From positions 558,001 to 622,000 of the forward strand of contig NZ_NFUT01000001.1 in the NCBI RefSeq assembly GCF_002127215.1: a stretch of 64,000 nucleotides of DNA. The letters are read 5' to 3'. Shown piece after piece: positions 36,861-50,600 of the stretch (within the stretch, counting starts at the first letter, position 1; each line of letters starts with the position of its first letter). The position numbers and the translations under genes are program-made. Origin of the DNA: Hydrogenophaga sp. IBVHS2 (GTDB lineage Bacteria > Pseudomonadota > Gammaproteobacteria > Burkholderiales > Burkholderiaceae_C). The notes beneath the pieces were generated by a model, which worked only from the letters and a program-made list of their open reading frames with translations, did no database searches and had not been told where the DNA came from.

Positions 36861-36861
36861 T
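36856..36861 (+). promoter_or_regulatory. Candidate -10 element of the rpsO promoter
   Basis: A perfect TATAAT overlaps the stop codon of the upstream aminotransferase gene, 88 bases before the rpsO start. No good -35 hexamer is visible at 16-18 bases (nearest TTGCGC is at 13). It is likely the rpsO promoter because the upstream gene ends here and rpsO is a strongly expressed ribosomal gene. Confidence 0.45.
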
Positions 36862-36948
36862 GCGCGGTTGCTGCGGCCTTGGCCGTGGCATTCACGCCTG
36901 TTGCGGCCACGGCTGCGGCAGGACGCCCGTCCCCCACCAGGAAGATCC

Positions 36949-37215
36949 ATGATCGCCAAAGAAGTCAAGGCCGACGTCATCGCGGCCAACGCCCGTGCCG
37001 CCAGCGACACCGGCAGCCCCGAAGTGCAGGTCGCCCTGCTGACCGCCCGCATCAACGAGCTGACCCCCCACTTCAAGACCCATGCCAAGGACCACCACGG
37101 CCGTCGCGGCCTGCTGCGCATGGTCAGCCGTCGCCGCAAGCTGCTGGACTACCTCAAGTCCCGCGACGCCGACCGTTACGTCGCGCTGATCCAGAAACTG
37201 GGCCTGCGCAAGTAA
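36949..37215 (+). CDS. rpsO: 30S ribosomal protein S15
   Basis: Primary 16S rRNA-binding protein of the 30S platform, 88 residues. The hallmark blocks are [50 protein letters not shown] and the C-terminal [22 protein letters not shown] stands before the ATG as ribosome binding site. It is followed by a terminator and then by pnp, the usual rpsO-pnp pair. Confidence 0.98.
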   Translation: MIAKEVKADVIAANARAASDTGSPEVQVALLTARINELTPHFKTHAKDHHGRRGLLRMVSRRRKLLDYLKSRDADRYVALIQKLGLRK

Positions 37216-37235
37216 TTGCCACAGGGTGCACCCAC

Positions 37236-37276
37236 GAAAAACGCCTGAGTTGGTTCGCTGGCTCGGGCGATTTTTG
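37236..37276 (+). terminator. Rho-independent terminator between rpsO and pnp
   Basis: Stem CGCCTGAG (37242-37249) pairs with CTCGGGCG (37262-37269) with one G-U pair and a 12-base loop, followed by ATTTTTG and preceded by AAAAA. It lies 26 bases after the rpsO stop, so some rpsO transcripts should stop here before pnp. Confidence 0.8.
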
Positions 37277-37340
37277 TTTGTTGCACCCGGTTTTCCGATT
37301 TTTCGCCTCCGGAGCCTTTCACGACAGAGCGAAGCTGTGT

Positions 37341-37390
37341 CATTCCAGATGGGCTGAACCCCGCCCCGGGTGTTGAGCGTTTCTGGAATG
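37341..37390 (+). promoter_or_regulatory. Long stem-loop in the pnp leader (possible RNase III/PNPase autoregulation element)
   Basis: CATTCCAGA (37341-37349) is perfectly repeated in inverse as TCTGGAATG (37382-37390). The interior can extend the stem through GCTGAACCC and GGGTGTTGAGC with small bulges. In E. coli a leader stem-loop before pnp is cut by RNase III and used for PNPase autocontrol. This structure is in the same place, 92 bases before pnp, but the sequence match has not been tested. Confidence 0.5.
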
Positions 37391-37422
37391 GCATCGTGTT
37401 CTGGGTGAATGTTCCGGCCCCC

Positions 37423-37438
37423 GTGCAGACGTCTGCAC
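37423..37438 (+). repeat. Perfect 16-bp palindrome upstream of pnp
   Basis: GTGCAGAC is followed directly by its exact reverse complement GTCTGCAC, 43 bases before the pnp start codon. It could be a protein operator or part of the leader RNA fold. I see no known regulator consensus that it fits. Confidence 0.5.
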
Positions 37439-37481
37439 ACCCCGGTCCGGCCTTGCCGGGCCCGCTTTCAGGAGCCCACCC

Positions 37482-39608
<2,127 letters not shown>

Positions 39609-39632
39609 GCTGCGCCGGCCCGGGAGAGCGTC

Positions 39633-40631
39633 ATGTCCACCATGCAAGCTGTCGAGATCCGTGGCTACGGAGCACCCGAGGTGCTCCAGCTGGGCGAACG
39701 CCCGGTGCCGGTGGCCGGCCCGGGCGAGGTGCTGATCCGCGTGAGCGCGTCCGGTGTCAACCGCCCGGACGTGCTGCAGCGCACCGGCAACTACCCGGTG
39801 CCGCCGGGTGCGTCCGACATCCCCGGGCTCGAAGTGGCTGGCGTCATCGAGTCCGGTGATGCTGCTGCCCTGCAGGCCGCCGGGCTGAAGCCGGGTGACC
39901 GCGTCTGTGCCCTGGTGGCCGGTGGCGGGTATGCCCAGTGGTGCGTGGCCCCTGCGGCCCAGTGCCTGCCGGTGCCCCGGGGTCTGTCCGACCTGGAGGC
40001 CGCCGGTCTGCCCGAGACCTTCTTCACCGTCTGGAGCAACGTGTTCGACCGCGGCCGCCTGCAGGCCGGCGAGACCCTGCTGATCCAGGGTGGCACCAGC
40101 GGCATCGGCGTGACCGCCATCCAGATGGCCAAGGCCATGGGTGCCACCGTGATCGCCACCGCCGGCAGCGACGACAAGTGCGCCGCCTGCCTCAGGCTCG
40201 GCGCCGACCACGCCATCAACTACCGCAGCCAGGACTTCGCCGCTGTTGCGCGTGAACTCACCGGCGGCCAGGGTGTCAACGTCATCCTGGACATGGTGGC
40301 CGGCAGCTATGTGGCCCGCGAGGTGGAATGCCTGGCCGAGGATGGCCGGCTGGTCATCATCGCGGTGCAGGGCGGCATCGATGCCGGCTTCAATGCCGGC
40401 CTGGTGCTGCGCCGCCGCCTCACCATCACCGGCTCCACGCTGCGTCCGCGCCCGGTGGCCTTCAAGGCCGCCATCGCGCAGTCGCTGCGCCAGCATGTGT
40501 GGCCGTTGCTGGAATCCGGTCGCATCCGTCCCGTCATCCACCAGGTGTTCAAGCCCGCCGAGGCAGCGCAGGCCCACGCCCTGATGGAAAGCAACACCCA
40601 CATCGGCAAGCTGATGCTGCAGTGGGCCTGA
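39633..40631 (+). CDS. NAD(P)H-quinone oxidoreductase, zinc-independent MDR family (PIG3/QorA-like)
   Basis: Medium-chain dehydrogenase/reductase of 332 residues without structural-zinc cysteines. The N-terminal GroES-like domain starts [21 protein letters not shown] and contains the [24 protein letters not shown] block of the PIG3 subgroup. The cofactor domain has the glycine-rich [30 protein letters not shown]. It lies 24 bases after pnp and 19 before tpiA. This gene order is common in Burkholderiales. Substrate unknown, probably quinones or other electrophilic carbonyls. Confidence 0.9.
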   Translation: MSTMQAVEIRGYGAPEVLQLGERPVPVAGPGEVLIRVSASGVNRPDVLQRTGNYPVPPGASDIPGLEVAGVIESGDAAALQAAGLKPGDRVCALVAGGGYAQWCVAPAAQCLPVPRGLSDLEAAGLPETFFTVWSNVFDRGRLQAGETLLIQGGTSGIGVTAIQMAKAMGATVIATAGSDDKCAACLRLGADHAINYRSQDFAAVARELTGGQGVNVILDMVAGSYVAREVECLAEDGRLVIIAVQGGIDAGFNAGLVLRRRLTITGSTLRPRPVAFKAAIAQSLRQHVWPLLESGRIRPVIHQVFKPAEAAQAHALMESNTHIGKLMLQWA

Positions 40632-40650
40632 TCCCCGCATTGCGCACGCC

Positions 40651-41391
40651 ATGAAGAAACTGATTGCAGGCAACTGGAAGATGAATGGCGGCCTGGCCGC
40701 CAATGAAGCGCTGGTGCGCGCCATGCTGGCCGGCATCGGCCAGCCCGGCGCCCAGGTGGCGCTGTGCGCGCCGGCACCCTATCTGGCGCAGCTGCAGGCG
40801 CTGCTGTCCGGCAGCCCTGTGGCCTGGGGTTCGCAGGATGTGTCGGCCCACGAGCAGGGCGCCTATACCGGTGAGGTGTCGGCCGCCATGCTGCGCGACT
40901 TCGCCTGCCGCTACGCCATCGTCGGCCACTCCGAGCGGCGCCAGTACCACGGCGAGACCGATGCGGTGGTGGCCCAGAAGGCGCAGAGGGCGCTCTCGGC
41001 CGGCATCACCCCCATCGTCTGCGTGGGTGAAACCCTGGCCGAGCGCGAAGCCGGCCTGACCGAGACCGTCGTCAAGCGCCAGCTCGCCGCCGTCATCCAC
41101 GTCGTGGCCCACTGCACCAGCGAGATCGTGGTGGCCTATGAACCCGTGTGGGCGATCGGCACCGGCAAGACCGCCTCGCCCGAACAGGCCCAGCAGGTGC
41201 ATGCCGTGCTGCGCCAGCAGATCGCGGCCGCCACCGCCCACCCCGAGCGGGTCCAGATCCTGTACGGCGGCAGCATGAATGCCGCCAACGCTGCCAGCCT
41301 GCTGGCCCAGCCCGACATCGACGGGGGCCTGATCGGTGGTGCCTCGCTCAAGGCGGCCGACTTCCTCCAGATCGTGGCCGCTGCCGGCTGA
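40651..41391 (+). CDS. tpiA: Triose-phosphate isomerase
   Basis: Interconverts glyceraldehyde-3-phosphate and dihydroxyacetone phosphate, 246 residues. Active-site residues are in place: Asn and Lys in AGNWKMNG (about 6-13), His in IVGHSERRQ (about 91-99), Glu in [14 protein letters not shown] (about 161-175), and the phosphate-binding [12 protein letters not shown] and GGLIGGASL. Starts [11 protein letters not shown], the canonical N terminus. Followed 49 bases later by secG. Confidence 0.98.
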   Translation: MKKLIAGNWKMNGGLAANEALVRAMLAGIGQPGAQVALCAPAPYLAQLQALLSGSPVAWGSQDVSAHEQGAYTGEVSAAMLRDFACRYAIVGHSERRQYHGETDAVVAQKAQRALSAGITPIVCVGETLAEREAGLTETVVKRQLAAVIHVVAHCTSEIVVAYEPVWAIGTGKTASPEQAQQVHAVLRQQIAAATAHPERVQILYGGSMNAANAASLLAQPDIDGGLIGGASLKAADFLQIVAAAG

Positions 41392-41440
41392 CGCCGCAGC
41401 GCCGATCCCAGAATCCATCCGACTCATCAGAAGCTGCTCC

Positions 41441-41839
41441 ATGAACATCGTCCTGACCCTTTTGCTCGTTGTCCAGATCGTGTCCGCCCTGGCCATGATC
41501 GGCCTCATCCTCATGCAGCACGGCAAGGGTGCCGATGCCGGTGCCGCCTTCGGCGGCGGCGGTGGTGGATCGGCCAGCCTGTTCGGTGCCTCCGGCAGCG
41601 CCAACTTCCTCTCGCGCAGCACCGGTGTGCTGGCCACCATCTTTCTGGTGACCACCCTGGGCCTGGCCTATTTCGGCAACCTGCGCACCGCAGCACCCAG
41701 TGCCGGCAGCGTGCTGGAGACCACCACGGTCCCGGCCACGCCGGCCCAGCAGATCCCGGGTTCCGCACCCGCCAGCGGCGTGGCGCCTGCCGCGCCGGCC
41801 GCACCGGCCACCGGTGCCGACGCGATTCCTGCCAAGTAA
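41441..41839 (+). CDS. secG: Preprotein translocase subunit SecG
   Basis: Small membrane subunit of SecYEG, 132 residues. Two helices are visible: MNIVLTLLLVVQIVSALAMIGLIL (1-24) and a second one at about 55-72. The conserved loop LMQHGKGADAGAAFGGG with the Gly-rich run lies between them. The C-terminal third is an Ala/Pro-rich low-complexity tail, as in other betaproteobacteria. Located between tpiA and tRNA-Leu, the usual order. Confidence 0.95.
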   Translation: MNIVLTLLLVVQIVSALAMIGLILMQHGKGADAGAAFGGGGGGSASLFGASGSANFLSRSTGVLATIFLVTTLGLAYFGNLRTAAPSAGSVLETTTVPATPAQQIPGSAPASGVAPAAPAAPATGADAIPAK

Positions 41840-41846
41840 TCGCGAT

Positions 41847-41870
41847 GCGTGCGCTGAAAAAGGCGCACGC
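41847..41870 (+). terminator. Hairpin after secG
   Basis: Perfect 8-bp stem GCGTGCGC/GCGCACGC with an 8-base loop (TGAAAAAG), starting 8 bases after the secG stop. No U tract follows, so it may be a weak or Rho-assisted terminator or an mRNA-stabilising 3' structure. A second smaller hairpin (GAAACA-GGGGT-TGTTTC) lies at 41878-41894. Confidence 0.45.
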
Positions 41871-41958
41871 CCCTCTCGAAACAGGGGTTGTTTCAGGGTA
41901 AACTCTATGGGTTGTCCGGTTGGTGCACAGCAGTGGTGCCAGCAGGACAAGTCAACCA

Positions 41959-42043
41959 GCCGACGTGGTGAAATTGGTAGACACGCTATCTTGAGGGGGT
42001 AGTGGCGAAAGCTGTGCGAGTTCGAGTCTCGCCGTCGGCACCA
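41959..42043 (+). tRNA. tRNA-Leu (anticodon GAG)
   Basis: The 85-base gene starts GCCGACG and ends CGTCGGC-A-CCA, so the 7-bp acceptor stem is perfect and the CCA end is encoded. The anticodon stem CTATC/GGTAG encloses the loop TTGAGGG with anticodon GAG at 41993-41995. A long class II variable arm (around TGGCGAAAGCTG) and the T arm GCGAGTTCGAGTCTCGC are present. It reads CUC/CUU leucine codons. It lies between secG and nuoA, 47 bases before the nuoA start. Confidence 0.97.
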
Positions 42044-42090
42044 ATCTTTGGACCACACGGCACCACGCCGTGTCAGCGGATAGACCCAAG

Positions 42091-42450
42091 ATGAGCCTCG
42101 ACCAATACCTGCCCGTGCTTCTGTTCATCCTGGTGGGCATTGCAGTCGGGATCATTCCGCAGGTGCTGGGCTACATCCTCGGTCCCAACCTCCCCGACGC
42201 TGAAAAGAATTCTCCGTATGAGTGCGGCTTCGAAGCCTTCGAAGACGCCCGCATGAAGTTCGATGTGCGCTACTACCTGGTGGCCATCCTCTTCATCCTG
42301 TTCGACCTCGAGATCGCCTTTCTCATTCCCTGGGCGGTGGCCTTTTCCGACATCGGCATGACCGGCTTCCTGGCCGGCGTCGTGTTCCTGGCCATCCTTA
42401 CCGTGGGCTTTGCCTACGAGTGGAAAAAAGGCGCCCTCGACTGGGAATGA
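42091..42450 (+). CDS. nuoA: NADH-quinone oxidoreductase subunit A
   Basis: Membrane subunit of complex I, 119 residues, three helices (about 7-29, 61-81, 90-110). The conserved [23 protein letters not shown] loop contains the Cys that lies near the quinone site. First gene of an uninterrupted nuoA-nuoN operon in canonical order. Start at 42091, 47 bases after tRNA-Leu, so the operon promoter is either in that short gap or upstream of the tRNA. Confidence 0.97.
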   Translation: MSLDQYLPVLLFILVGIAVGIIPQVLGYILGPNLPDAEKNSPYECGFEAFEDARMKFDVRYYLVAILFILFDLEIAFLIPWAVAFSDIGMTGFLAGVVFLAILTVGFAYEWKKGALDWE

Positions 42451-42489
42451 ACGGACCCGCCCGGACGGGCGACCATTGCGGAGCACTGC

Positions 42490-42969
42490 ATGATTGAAGG
42501 CGTATTCAAGGAAGGGTTCGTCACCACCAGCTATGACGCGGTGGTGAACTGGGCCAAGACCGGTTCCCTGTGGCCCATGACCTTCGGTCTGGCCTGCTGC
42601 GCGGTGGAGATGATGCACGCCGCCGCAGCCCGGTACGACATCGGCCGTTTCGGCTCCGAGGTGTTCCGTGCCAGCCCGCGCCAGTCCGACCTGATGATCG
42701 TGGCCGGCACCCTGTGCAACAAGATGGCGCCCGCGCTGCGCAAGGTCTACGACCAGATGGCCGAGCCCCGCTGGGTGCTGTCCATGGGCTCGTGCGCCAA
42801 TGGCGGCGGCTACTACCACTACAGCTATTCGGTCGTTCGAGGGTGCGACCGCATCGTGCCGGTCGACGTGTATGTGCCCGGTTGCCCGCCCACGGCCGAG
42901 GCCCTGCTGTACGGAATCATCCAGCTGCAGCAGAAGATCCGCCGCACCCAGACGATTGCCAGGGCCTGA
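42490..42969 (+). CDS. nuoB: NADH-quinone oxidoreductase subunit B
   Basis: Carries the terminal [4Fe-4S] cluster N2 next to the quinone site, 159 residues. The four ligands are visible: Cys36 and Cys37 in LACCAVEMM, Cys102 in MGSCANGGG and Cys132 in [11 protein letters not shown]. The length is short and without an N-terminal extension, as in other betaproteobacteria. It starts 39 bases after nuoA. Confidence 0.98.
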   Translation: MIEGVFKEGFVTTSYDAVVNWAKTGSLWPMTFGLACCAVEMMHAAAARYDIGRFGSEVFRASPRQSDLMIVAGTLCNKMAPALRKVYDQMAEPRWVLSMGSCANGGGYYHYSYSVVRGCDRIVPVDVYVPGCPPTAEALLYGIIQLQQKIRRTQTIARA

Positions 42970-43020
42970 GCCCGGTTCTCCGAACCCCGACCGCGACCCT
43001 GCCAGCCTGAGTCCACGCCC

Positions 43021-43644
43021 ATGACCGACACCGAATCCTCTCCCCGTGCCGTGGCGCCGGCGGCGCTGCAGCAGAGCCTGACCGAATTGCTGGGCGAGCG
43101 CGCGCAATCGCTCGTCATCGAGCGCGACGAACTCACCCTGACCGTGCGTCCGGCCGACTACCTGGCCGTCATGACCCTGCTGCGCGATGCGCCGGCGGCC
43201 CGTTTCGAGCAGCTGGTCGACCTGTGCGGCATCGACTATTCCACCTACGGTGACGGCCGCTGGGAAGGCCCGCGCTTTGCGGCTGTGTCCCACCTTCTGT
43301 CGGTGTCGCTCAACCAGCGCCTGCGGGTCCGTGTGTTCTGTGCCGACGACGACTTTCCGGTCCTGCCTTCGGTCACCACCCTGTGGGCCAGCGCCAACTG
43401 GTACGAGCGCGAAGCCTTCGACCTCTTCGGCATCGTGTTCGAAGGTCACGAAGACCTGCGCCGCATCCTCACCGACTATGGCTTCATCGGCCACCCGTTC
43501 CGCAAGGACTTCCCGCTCTCGGGCCATGTGGAGATGCGGTACGACGCCGAGCGTCAGCGCGTGATCTACGAGCCGGTCAGCATCGAGCCGCGCGAGATCA
43601 CGCCGCGCATCATCCGCGAAGACAACTACGGCGGCCTGCACTGA
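43021..43644 (+). CDS. nuoC: NADH-quinone oxidoreductase subunit C
   Basis: Peripheral-arm subunit of complex I (30 kDa subunit), 207 residues, not fused to NuoD. The family signature ERE-type segment is [29 protein letters not shown], followed by [19 protein letters not shown]. It starts 51 bases after nuoB and ends 19 bases before nuoD. Confidence 0.97.
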   Translation: MTDTESSPRAVAPAALQQSLTELLGERAQSLVIERDELTLTVRPADYLAVMTLLRDAPAARFEQLVDLCGIDYSTYGDGRWEGPRFAAVSHLLSVSLNQRLRVRVFCADDDFPVLPSVTTLWASANWYEREAFDLFGIVFEGHEDLRRILTDYGFIGHPFRKDFPLSGHVEMRYDAERQRVIYEPVSIEPREITPRIIREDNYGGLH

Positions 43645-43663
43645 AGGCGCGAGGCATCCCGAC

Positions 43664-44917
43664 ATGGCAGAGATCAAGAACTACACCCTGAACTTCGGTC
43701 CCCAGCACCCGGCCGCCCACGGTGTGCTGCGCCTGGTGCTCGAGCTCGACGGCGAGGTGGTGCAACGCGCCGACCCGCACATCGGCCTGCTGCACCGCGC
43801 CACCGAGAAGCTGGCCGAGCACAAGACCTTCATCCAGTCGCTGCCCTACATGGACCGGCTGGACTATGTCTCGATGATGTGCAACGAGCACGCCTACTGC
43901 CTGGCCATCGAGAAACTGCTGGGCATCGAGGTGCCGGTGCGGGCGCAATACATCCGCGTGATGTTCAGCGAGATCACCCGCCTGCTCAACCACCTGATGT
44001 GGCTGGGCTCGCACGGCAACGACTGCGGCAGCTCCACCATCCTGATCTACGCGTTCCGCGAGCGCGAGGACCTGTTCGACATGTACGAGGCGGTGTCCGG
44101 TGCGCGCATGCACGCGGCCTACTTCCGCCCGGGTGGCGTGTACCGTGACCTGCCGGACAGCATGCCGCAGTACCAGGCCAGCAAGGTGCGCAATGCCCGC
44201 GCCATTGCCGAGCTGAACGAGAACCGCCAGGGCTCGCTGCTGGACTTCATCGACGATTTCACGAAGCGCTTCCCGACCTACCTGGACGAATACCACACGC
44301 TGCTGACCGACAACCGCATCTGGAAGCAGCGCACCGTGGGCATCGGCGTGGTCACGCCCGAGCGGGCACTCAGCCTGGGCATGACCGGCCCCATGCTGCG
44401 CGGCTCCGGCATCGCCTGGGACCTGCGCAAGAAGCAGCCCTACGACGTCTACGACCGCCTGGACTTCGACATCCCGGTCGGCCGTACCGGCGACTGCTAC
44501 GACCGTTACCTGGTCCGCATGGAAGAGATGAAGCAGTCCAACCGCATCATCCAGCAGTGCGTGGACTGGCTGCGGGCCAACCCGGGCCCGGTCATCACCG
44601 ACAACCACAAGGTGGCGCCGCCGGCCCGCGAAGCCATGAAGAGCAACATGGAGGAGCTGATCCACCACTTCAAGCTCTTCACCGAAGGCTTCCACGTGCC
44701 CGAGGGCGAGGCGTATGCCGCCGTCGAGCATCCCAAGGGCGAGTTCGGCATCTACCTGGTCAGCGACGGCGCCAACAAGCCCTACCGCCTGAAGATCCGT
44801 GCCCCCGGCTTCGCCCACCTGGCCACGCTGGACGAGATGGCGCGCGGCCACATGCTGGCCGATGCGGTGGCCATCATCGGCACCATGGACATCGTTTTCG
44901 GAGAGATCGACCGATGA
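43664..44917 (+). CDS. nuoD: NADH-quinone oxidoreductase subunit D
   Basis: The 49-kDa subunit forming the quinone cavity with NuoB, 417 residues. Recognised blocks are [21 protein letters not shown] near the N terminus, [26 protein letters not shown], and GAIGRT-type region [17 protein letters not shown]. The C terminus ends DIVFGEIDR, with the Asp-Arg typical of the family. Its stop overlaps the nuoE start by ATGA. Confidence 0.98.
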   Translation: MAEIKNYTLNFGPQHPAAHGVLRLVLELDGEVVQRADPHIGLLHRATEKLAEHKTFIQSLPYMDRLDYVSMMCNEHAYCLAIEKLLGIEVPVRAQYIRVMFSEITRLLNHLMWLGSHGNDCGSSTILIYAFREREDLFDMYEAVSGARMHAAYFRPGGVYRDLPDSMPQYQASKVRNARAIAELNENRQGSLLDFIDDFTKRFPTYLDEYHTLLTDNRIWKQRTVGIGVVTPERALSLGMTGPMLRGSGIAWDLRKKQPYDVYDRLDFDIPVGRTGDCYDRYLVRMEEMKQSNRIIQQCVDWLRANPGPVITDNHKVAPPAREAMKSNMEELIHHFKLFTEGFHVPEGEAYAAVEHPKGEFGIYLVSDGANKPYRLKIRAPGFAHLATLDEMARGHMLADAVAIIGTMDIVFGEIDR

Positions 44918-45414
44918 ACACCCCTGTCGTTTTTTCGGAAGCCACCCTCGCGCGCTTCGACCGCGAGGTCGCCAAGTACCCCGATGACCAGCGCCAGTCG
45001 GCGGTGATGGCCTGCCTGTCCATCATCCAGCAGGAGCAGGGTCATGTGAGCGCGGCCGCCGAAGCCGCGCTGGCCACCTACCTGCGCATGGAGCCCATCG
45101 CGGTCCATGAGGTGACCACCTTCTACAACATGTACAACCAGCAGCCGGTGGGCCGGTTCAAGCTCAACGTCTGCACCAACCTGCCGTGCCAGCTGCGTGA
45201 CGGGCAGAAGGCCCTGCACCACCTCGAGAAGAAGCTGGGCATCACCATGGGCGAGACCACGGCCGACGGCCTGTTCACGCTGCAGCAGAGCGAGTGCCTG
45301 GGCGCCTGTGCCGACTCGCCGGTGATGCTGGTCAACGACCGCCACATGTGCAGCTTCATGAGCAACGACAAGCTCGACCAGCTGATCGAAGGTCTGCGGA
45401 CCTCGGAGGGCTAA
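44914..45414 (+). CDS. nuoE: NADH-quinone oxidoreductase subunit E
   Basis: The 24-kDa flavoprotein-side subunit with [2Fe-2S] cluster N1a, 166 residues. Thioredoxin-like fold with ligands Cys87 and Cys92 (VCTNLPC) and Cys128 and Cys132 (SECLGAC). [21 protein letters not shown] is characteristic. It overlaps nuoD by 4 bases and is followed by nuoF after 2 bases, so D-E-F are tightly coupled. Confidence 0.97.
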   Translation: MNTPVVFSEATLARFDREVAKYPDDQRQSAVMACLSIIQQEQGHVSAAAEAALATYLRMEPIAVHEVTTFYNMYNQQPVGRFKLNVCTNLPCQLRDGQKALHHLEKKLGITMGETTADGLFTLQQSECLGACADSPVMLVNDRHMCSFMSNDKLDQLIEGLRTSEG

Positions 45415-45416
45415 CC

Positions 45417-46760
<1,344 letters not shown>

Positions 46761-46794
46761 TCGCCCGACGATCGAAGGACATCGGAACACACCC

Positions 46795-48939
46795 ATGGTT
46801 GAAATCGAACTCGACGGCCAGAAGGTCGAAGTGCCGCCCGGCAGCATGGTCATGCATGCGGCCGAGAAGGCCGGCACCTACATCCCGCACTTCTGCTACC
46901 ACAAGAAACTGTCCATCGCGGCCAACTGCCGCATGTGCTTGGTCGACGTGGAGAAGGCGCCCAAGCCCATGCCGGCCTGCGCCACCCCGGTCACGCAGGG
47001 CATGATCGTGCGCACCCAGTCCGACAAGGCGGTCAAGGCCCAGAAGTCGGTCATGGAGTTCCTGCTGATCAACCATCCGCTGGACTGCCCAATCTGCGAC
47101 CAGGGCGGCGAGTGCCAGCTGCAGGACCTGGCGGTGGGCTACGGCGGCTCCGGCTCGCGCTACCAGGAAGAAAAGCGCGTGGTGTTCCACAAGAATGTGG
47201 GCCCGCTCATCTCCATGGAAGAGATGAGCCGCTGCATCCATTGCACCCGTTGCGTGCGCTTCGGCCAGGAGATCGCCGGCGTCATGGAGCTGGGCATGTC
47301 GAACCGCGGTGAGCACGCCGAGATCGAGACCTTCGTGGGCCAGTCGGTGGACTCCGAACTCTCGGGCAACATGATCGACATCTGCCCGGTCGGCGCACTC
47401 ACCAGCAAGCCGTTCCGCTACAGCGCCCGCACCTGGGAGCTCTCCCGCCGCAAGAGCGTGAGCCCGCACGATTCCACCGGTGCCAACCTGATCGTCCAGG
47501 TCAAGAACCACCAGGTCATGCGCGTGGTGCCGCTGGAGAACGAAGCCGTCAACGAGTGCTGGATCGCCGACCGCGACCGTTTCTCGTACGAGGCCCTCAA
47601 CGGCCCTGACCGCCTGACCGCCCCCATGATCAAGCAGGGTGGCGAATGGACCACGGTCGACTGGCAGACCGCCCTCGAATACGTGGCCAACGGCCTGCGC
47701 CAGGTGCGCACCGACCACGGCGCTGCGGCCATCGGCTTGCTGGCCAGCCCGCACAGCACGGTGGAGGAACTGGCCCTGGCCGGCGCCCTGGTGCGCGGCC
47801 TGGGCAGCGAGAACATCGACACCCGGCTGCGCGCGGCCGATTTCGGCCATGCCGCGCCTGCCGGTCAGGCGCGCTGGCTGGGCCGCACCGTGGCCAGCCT
47901 GTCCGATCTGCAGCGGGTGCTGGTGGTGGGCTCGAACCTGCGCAAGGACCATCCGCTGTTCGCCCAGCGCATCCGTCAGGCGGTGCGCAAGGGCGCCCAG
48001 CTGAGCGTGCTGGGCGACGCCAGCCCCGACTGGGCCATGACCGTGCGCCACACCCTGAAGGCCGACAGCCTGCACTGGTCGGCCGCGCTGGCCGGCGTGG
48101 CCGCTGCCGTGGCCGCCGACAAAGGCGTGACCGCCCCGGTGGCCGCCGAGATCAACGACACCCACCGCGCCATCGCCGCCTCGCTGGCCGGTGGCGAACA
48201 CAAGGCGGTGTTGCTGGGCAACGCTGCCGCCCACCATGAGCAGGCCGGCAGCCTGCTGGCCCTGGCCCGATTCATTGCCGAACACACCGGCGCCACGGTG
48301 GGCTACCTGACCGAAGCCGCCAACACCGTGGGGGCCCAGCTGGTGCGCGCGCTGCCGGGGCAGGGCGGTCTGAACGCCGGCCAGATGCTGCGCGGTGCCC
48401 TCAAGGCCGTGGTGCTGCTGGGCACCGAGCCCGCCCACGACAGCGCCGTGGGCGCTGCAGGTCTGGCATCCGCCGACATGGTGGTCACGCTCAGCCCCTT
48501 CAAGACCAATCTGGACATCAGCGACGTGCTGCTGCCCATCGCTCCGTTCTCGGAAACCTCCGGCTCCTTCGTCAATGCCGAAGGCCGCCTGCAGGGCTTC
48601 CACGCCGTGGTGCGCCCGCTGGGTGAAACCCGCCCGGGCTGGAAGGTGCTGCGCGTGCTGGGCAACCTGCTGGGGCTCCCGGGCTTCGATGCCGAGTCGT
48701 CGCAGGCCGTGCTGTCGGCCGCGCTGCCAGGCGTGGAGCAGGGCGGCTTCGTGCCGGCCAGCCGTCTGAGCAACGACACCGGGGCCGTCGCCACCACCGC
48801 ACCGGCCTCCGGCCGTCCGTGCGTGGCTTCCATCTACCAGCTCGACGGCCTGGTGCGCCGCGCCCCGTCGCTGCAACTCACGGCCGATGCCCGCCGCGCC
48901 AGCGCAACCCAGGCCGAAGCCGAGGGAGTGAGCGCATGA
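46795..48939 (+). CDS. nuoG: NADH-quinone oxidoreductase subunit G
   Basis: The 75-kDa iron-sulfur subunit, 714 residues. The ferredoxin-like N terminus has the [2Fe-2S] ligands CYHKKL, CRMC and the following Cys. Then come the His/Cys [4Fe-4S] motif around [18 protein letters not shown] and a second cluster in [16 protein letters not shown] with CPVGALTS. The rest is a molybdopterin-oxidoreductase-like domain without the cofactor; its C-terminal half is diverged as in other betaproteobacteria. Its stop overlaps the nuoH start by 4 bases. Confidence 0.97.
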   Translation: MVEIELDGQKVEVPPGSMVMHAAEKAGTYIPHFCYHKKLSIAANCRMCLVDVEKAPKPMPACATPVTQGMIVRTQSDKAVKAQKSVMEFLLINHPLDCPICDQGGECQLQDLAVGYGGSGSRYQEEKRVVFHKNVGPLISMEEMSRCIHCTRCVRFGQEIAGVMELGMSNRGEHAEIETFVGQSVDSELSGNMIDICPVGALTSKPFRYSARTWELSRRKSVSPHDSTGANLIVQVKNHQVMRVVPLENEAVNECWIADRDRFSYEALNGPDRLTAPMIKQGGEWTTVDWQTALEYVANGLRQVRTDHGAAAIGLLASPHSTVEELALAGALVRGLGSENIDTRLRAADFGHAAPAGQARWLGRTVASLSDLQRVLVVGSNLRKDHPLFAQRIRQAVRKGAQLSVLGDASPDWAMTVRHTLKADSLHWSAALAGVAAAVAADKGVTAPVAAEINDTHRAIAASLAGGEHKAVLLGNAAAHHEQAGSLLALARFIAEHTGATVGYLTEAANTVGAQLVRALPGQGGLNAGQMLRGALKAVVLLGTEPAHDSAVGAAGLASADMVVTLSPFKTNLDISDVLLPIAPFSETSGSFVNAEGRLQGFHAVVRPLGETRPGWKVLRVLGNLLGLPGFDAESSQAVLSAALPGVEQGGFVPASRLSNDTGAVATTAPASGRPCVASIYQLDGLVRRAPSLQLTADARRASATQAEAEGVSA

Positions 48940-50021
48940 TCATCGACGCGATGTACAACGGCGGACTGGGCCTGGTGGCCGCCCCGTGGTGGACCACCGC
49001 CGCCTGGCCCGTCATCTGGAACCTGCTCAAGATCGTGGCCGTGCTGGCCCCGCTGATGGGCGCCGTGGCCTACCTCACGCTGTGGGAGCGCAAGCTGCTG
49101 GGCTTCATGCAGGTCCGCCATGGTCCCAACCGGGTCGGCCCCTTCGGCCTGCTGCAGCCCATTGCCGACGCCCTCAAGCTGCTGACCAAGGAACTCATCC
49201 GCCCCAGCGCCGCCAGCAACGGCCTGTTCCGCCTGGGCCCCATCATGGCCATCATGCCGGCGCTGGCCGCCTGGGTGGCCATTCCGTTCGGCCCCGAGAC
49301 GGTCCTGGCCAACGTGAATGCCGGTCTGCTGGTGATCCTGGCCATCACCTCCATCGAGGTGTACGGCGTGATCATTGCCGGGTGGGCGTCCAACTCCAAG
49401 TACGCCTTCCTGGGCGCGCTGCGCGCCTCCGCCCAGATGGTCAGCTACGAGATCGCCATCGGCTTCTGCTTCCTGGTGGTGGTCATGACCGCCGGCAGCC
49501 TGAACCTGGCCGAGATCGTGGCCTCGCAAGGCCGCGGCATCGCGGCCGAGGAGGGACTGAACTTCCTGTCCTGGAACTGGCTGCCGCTGCTGCCCATCTT
49601 CCTGGTCTACCTGATCTCGGGTGTGGCCGAGACCAACCGCCACCCCTTCGACGTGGTCGAGGGCGAGGCCGAGATCGTGGCCGGTCACATGGTCGAGTAC
49701 TCGGGCATGGGCTTTGCCATCTTCTTCCTGGCCGAATACGCCAGCATGTGGCTGGTGTCCATCCTGGCGGTGCTGATGTTCCTGGGTGGGTGGCTGCCTC
49801 CCATCGACAGCCAGCTGTTCAACGCCATTCCGGGCTGGATCTGGCTGGGTCTGAAGACCTTCTTCGTGGTCTCGCTGTTCATCTGGATCCGCGCCACCTT
49901 CCCGCGCTTCCGCTACGACCAGATCATGCGTCTGGGCTGGAAGATCTTCATTCCCGTGACCCTGATCTGGCTGCTGCTGGTCGGCGCCCTGATGCAGTCG
50001 CCCTGGAACATCTGGAAATAA
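48936..50021 (+). CDS. nuoH: NADH-quinone oxidoreductase subunit H
   Basis: Membrane subunit that joins the peripheral and membrane arms and shapes the quinone tunnel, 361 residues with about eight helices. Signature segments are [30 protein letters not shown], and the acidic loop [22 protein letters not shown]. The start MIIDAMYNG at 48936 overlaps the nuoG stop (ATGA). Followed by nuoI after 15 bases. Confidence 0.98.
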   Translation: MIIDAMYNGGLGLVAAPWWTTAAWPVIWNLLKIVAVLAPLMGAVAYLTLWERKLLGFMQVRHGPNRVGPFGLLQPIADALKLLTKELIRPSAASNGLFRLGPIMAIMPALAAWVAIPFGPETVLANVNAGLLVILAITSIEVYGVIIAGWASNSKYAFLGALRASAQMVSYEIAIGFCFLVVVMTAGSLNLAEIVASQGRGIAAEEGLNFLSWNWLPLLPIFLVYLISGVAETNRHPFDVVEGEAEIVAGHMVEYSGMGFAIFFLAEYASMWLVSILAVLMFLGGWLPPIDSQLFNAIPGWIWLGLKTFFVVSLFIWIRATFPRFRYDQIMRLGWKIFIPVTLIWLLLVGALMQSPWNIWK

Positions 50022-50036
50022 GCCGGGGAATCCACC

Positions 50037-50567
50037 ATGTCCATCACCACCTCGTTCGCACCGTCCACCGCTGTCGCGCCGTTCTCGTTCCGCGATTTCC
50101 TCAAGAGCTTCCTGCTGGTCGAGCTGTTCAAGGGCATGGCCCTGACCGGCCGCTACGCCTTCAAGCGCAAGGTCACGGTGCAGTTCCCCGAGGAGAAGAC
50201 CCCGCTGTCCCCCCGCTTCCGGGGCCTGCATGCCCTGCGCCGCTACGAGAACGGCGAGGAGCGCTGCATCGCCTGCAAGCTGTGCGAGGCCGTGTGTCCG
50301 GCCATGGCCATCACCATCGAGGCCGGCGTGCGCGAGGACGGCAGCCGCCGCACCACCCGCTACGACATCGACCTGACCAAGTGCATCTTCTGCGGTTTCT
50401 GCGAGGAGAGCTGCCCGGTCGACTCGATCGTCGAGACGCACATCTTCGAATACCACGGCGAGAAGCGCGGCGACCTGTACTTCACCAAAGAGATGCTGCT
50501 GGCGGTCGGCGACCGCTACGAGCCGCAGATCGCCGCCGCGAAGGCCGCCGACGCGCCCTACCGCTGA
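50037..50567 (+). CDS. nuoI: NADH-quinone oxidoreductase subunit I
   Basis: TYKY subunit carrying clusters N6a and N6b, 176 residues. Two ferredoxin motifs are intact: [12 protein letters not shown] (from Cys77) and [12 protein letters not shown] (from Cys116). The N-terminal amphipathic region [20 protein letters not shown] attaches it to the membrane side. A Ser/Thr/Ala extension of about 15 residues precedes this. It starts 15 bases after nuoH. Confidence 0.98.
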   Translation: MSITTSFAPSTAVAPFSFRDFLKSFLLVELFKGMALTGRYAFKRKVTVQFPEEKTPLSPRFRGLHALRRYENGEERCIACKLCEAVCPAMAITIEAGVREDGSRRTTRYDIDLTKCIFCGFCEESCPVDSIVETHIFEYHGEKRGDLYFTKEMLLAVGDRYEPQIAAAKAADAPYR

Positions 50568-50600
50568 CCTCGGGCCCGCCCGAGCAACCAAGACCTTCCC

